From Thermoplasmata archaeon (GTDB lineage Archaea > Thermoplasmatota > SW-10-69-26): DNA of 5,886 bases. Made by a program: the position numbers and the translations under genes. Below, one piece after another: positions 4,186-5,886 of the stretch (position 1 is the stretch's first letter; the number at the start of each line of letters is the position of its first letter). The notes beneath the pieces are model-generated. The model ran no database searches and was not told where the DNA came from. It saw only the letters and a program-made list of their open reading frames with translations. Where the stretch lies: contig PWVY01000090.1 in NCBI GenBank assembly GCA_003561665.1, positions 1-5,886 of the forward strand. Direction: 5' to 3'.

Positions 4186-5886
4186 TCAGCGCAGGGGTGC
4201 GTGTTCGTACGTGGCGGTCGCAGTCCCGGCGTTGCCATTCCACGTTGCTTGGGCCTGGATCTCGTACGTGCCCGGCATCTCAAGCAGGCCAATGGGGGCT
4301 CCGCATCGTTCACCGAGGGAGGGGACGATGAAGGAGGTAAGCCCGCTCGCGCTGGAGGGGAGTTCCGTGGACCAGTGCAAGCAATCGGTTCTTGTGAGGA
4401 GCTCGTCGAGCCCTTCGTCCCCGGTGGTGTACGTTACAGTCAAGGATAGGCTCGCGTGGGGGACGGGATCCGCGTTGGCGTATCGAACCGTGAGGACGCC
4501 TTTGGCTTTCTCGGTGGCATCGTAAACGGGTTCGGTCATGTACACGCCCGTTTGAAGGGTGTCCGTGGCGGTAACGCAGATGGGGGTTTCATCGGTGAAC
4601 CCGTCGACCGTTTGGATGTGGAGGTTCAGGCAGTGTTCACCGGCTTCATTGAACGTCGTTTGGTGCGTGGTGTTCGTGCTGAGGGTTTCGCCGTCGTGGG
4701 TCCATTCGTAGTGCGTGATCTCGGTCCCGGGGGCCTGGCTGGCGGAAGCGTTGAAGGTGATGTTCTGGCCGATGTTGACGGGGTTGGCGCTGACGTGCGC
4801 GGCGGCGTGGGGACGTAGGGTGAGGGTTTCGGTGTGCGTGTTGGTGAGCCCGTTCGTGTCGGTGACGGTGAGGGTGACGGCGTGTTCGCCGGTGTGGCTG
4901 TAGGCGTGCATGGGGTGTTGCTCCGTGCTCGTGTTCCCATCACCGAAGTCCCAGTGCCAACCTTCGAGGGTGACGTCGGGTTCGGGGTGCGTGGTTGCAT
5001 CGGTGAACTGGATGGTTTCGTGCACGTGCGGGGCGGTGGGGTCATGCGTGAAGGCGGGGTTGGGGGGTTGGATGCCGACGTGGAGGGGTTGGATAAGCGT
5101 GCTGGTTTTCCCTTCCGTGTCGGTGACGGTGAGGGTGACCTCGTACGTGCCTTGCTCGGTGTAGGTGTGCGAGGGGTGCTGCTCGGTCGTGGTGGTCCCG
5201 TCGCCAAGATCCCAGTGCCAGGTGTCGATGTCGATGCTGGGGCTTTGGGGGTGGGTGCTTTCGTCGGTGAACGTGACCGTTTCGTTGGGGTCAGGCACGT
5301 GGGGGGTGTGGGTGAAGGCGGCGGTGGGTGGCCAGTTCTCGACGGTAAGAGCTGTGGTGGTTTGGGCGGTGGTGTCGTTGTTGTCGGTGACGGTGAGGGT
5401 GACCTCGTACGTGCCTTGCTCGGTGTAGGTGTGCGAGGGGTGCTGCTCGGTCGTGGTGGTCCCGTCGCCAAGGTCCCAGTGCCAGTGGGTGATGGTCCCG
5501 TCGGGGTCGTGGCTTTGGTCGGTGAAGTGGATGGGGGCGTTGACGCGGGGTTCCTCGTGGGGGGTCGTCGTGGTGAACGTGGCGATGGGTGGCGCGTTGA
5601 CGCGTAGGGTTTGGGTGTAGCTGTCGGTTTGGTCGAGTTCGTCTTTGACGGTGAGGGTCACGGTGTAGGCGCCCGGCCCCAGGTCGGCGGGAACGGTTTC
5701 ACCGGTGGCGAATCCGACATGAAACTGGGCATCACGGTTGTCAAAATCGGAAGAGAAGCCGTTCGGTTCCGACGGCACGGTCGCCCCCCACACACTGGCG
5801 AGCGGCCGGGTACCGGGCGTCTGATTGAAGGGATAGTTCCAGCGGTCGAGTGTCGGCTTCTGCGCTTCGAAGCTGATCGGCTCGCC
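4186..5886 (-). CDS. PKD-repeat surface protein, 3' part (N-terminus outside window)
   Basis: 566 residues are visible; the frame is open to the right edge (first residues GEPISFEAQKP), so the start and any signal peptide are missing. GTG at 5793 is internal. Seen, numbering from the edge: an N-terminal module with RWNYPFNQTPGTRPLAS and FDNRDAQFHVGF (about 15-60), a short VTLTVKD strand, three clear PKD domains (about 101-182, 188-270, 276-358) with WDLGDG or WDFGDG cores and VTLTVTD strands, a degenerate fourth PKD-like domain (362-440) with a Cys pair (CLNL, PICV), and an Ig-like C-terminal domain (446-566) with two further Cys (DCLHW, ERCGAP). It is rich in Thr, His and acidic residues and poor in Lys. 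There is no C-terminal membrane helix or sorting motif. PKD domains are extracellular beta-sandwich spacers, so a secreted or surface role in adhesion or scaffolding is likely; any catalytic domain would lie upstream. Codons are strongly C-ending. Confidence 0.9.
   Translation of the reverse strand, partial: GEPISFEAQKPTLDRWNYPFNQTPGTRPLASVWGATVPSEPNGFSSDFDNRDAQFHVGFATGETVPADLGPGAYTVTLTVKDELDQTDSYTQTLRVNAPPIATFTTTTPHEEPRVNAPIHFTDQSHDPDGTITHWHWDLGDGTTTTEQHPSHTYTEQGTYEVTLTVTDNNDTTAQTTTALTVENWPPTAAFTHTPHVPDPNETVTFTDESTHPQSPSIDIDTWHWDLGDGTTTTEQHPSHTYTEQGTYEVTLTVTDTEGKTSTLIQPLHVGIQPPNPAFTHDPTAPHVHETIQFTDATTHPEPDVTLEGWHWDFGDGNTSTEQHPMHAYSHTGEHAVTLTVTDTNGLTNTHTETLTLRPHAAAHVSANPVNIGQNITFNASASQAPGTEITHYEWTHDGETLSTNTTHQTTFNEAGEHCLNLHIQTVDGFTDETPICVTATDTLQTGVYMTEPVYDATEKAKGVLTVRYANADPVPHASLSLTVTYTTGDEGLDELLTRTDCLHWSTELPSSASGLTSFIVPSLGERCGAPIGLLEMPGTYEIQAQATWNGNAGTATATYEHAPLR
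5118..5221. repeat. Direct repeat copy 1 (104 bp) in PKD domain 2
   Basis: It matches 5382-5485 with one mismatch over 104 bp (A at 5209 against G at 5473), at an in-frame offset of 264 bp (88 codons). It encodes an identical segment of about 34 residues from WHWDLGDG to VTLTVTD. The mismatch is synonymous (Asp GAT/GAC). Confidence 0.92.
5382..5485. repeat. Direct repeat copy 2 (104 bp) in PKD domain 1
   Basis: Near-identical partner of 5118-5221. Similarity drops sharply on both sides: the rest of PKD domains 1 and 2 differs clearly. A third, much more diverged relative lies in PKD domain 3, at about 4859-4956. Confidence 0.92.

Noticed and set aside
4834..5607. Long open frame of 257 codons on the plus strand opposite the PKD gene
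   Set aside because: It is Gly/Val-rich, low-complexity and mirrors the repeats of the PKD frame. High GC and C-ending codons in the true gene remove stops on the other strand.
1..5886. CRISPR array, insertion sequence, transposase, toxin-antitoxin or defence system
   Set aside because: No spaced short repeats, no terminal inverted repeats and no matching protein family were seen; the only repeats are the PKD-coding ones.

Overview
The window looks like a piece of a GC-rich archaeal chromosome, most likely a euryarchaeon or Thermoplasmatota-type lineage. Four things point that way. (1) There is an archaeal-type mevalonate-entry operon: HMG-CoA synthase, a thiolase and a DUF35 zinc-ribbon protein, whose products form one complex in methanogens. 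(2) This operon is headed by an XRE-type regulator of a kind I know from archaea. (3) The tRNA gene has an archaeal TATA box about 30 bp upstream and no encoded CCA. (4) There is a large PKD-repeat surface protein, a common type in archaea. The lineage cannot be fixed more closely from sequence alone.

Layout, left to right. Positions 1-75 are the 3' flank of the operon and hold nothing I can name. Positions 76-3433 are a tightly packed minus-strand operon, transcribed right to left: XRE regulator (2744-3433), HMG-CoA synthase (1673-2725), thiolase (480-1676), DUF35 protein (76-480). The gap between regulator and synthase is 18 nt, and the last three genes overlap at their start/stop codons. 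The 122-bp divergent region 3434-3555 holds a TATA-like box and a perfect 10-bp palindrome. A NUDIX hydrolase (3556-4008, plus) runs head-on into a tRNA-Ile(GAU) gene (4014-4088, minus). The tRNA has its own TATA box in the 97-bp gap 4089-4185. From 4186 to the right edge runs the 3' part of a PKD-repeat protein on the minus strand; its N-terminus lies outside the window.

How the genes work together. The thiolase position in the operon should make acetoacetyl-CoA. HMG-CoA synthase condenses that with acetyl-CoA to HMG-CoA for mevalonate and archaeal lipids, and DUF35 scaffolds the two enzymes so that the intermediate is channelled. The regulator, first in the operon, probably controls it and itself. 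NUDIX, tRNA and PKD protein are separate units.

Most notable: the thiolase has Asp-92 where the nucleophilic Cys is expected, and Val in the HDCF motif, although HMG-CoA synthase keeps its full Glu-Cys-His triad. Second, the strand composition swings from strongly C-rich (left) to strongly G-rich (right) on the plus strand, regardless of gene direction. Third, the PKD gene carries a 104-bp repeat with only one, synonymous, difference between copies.
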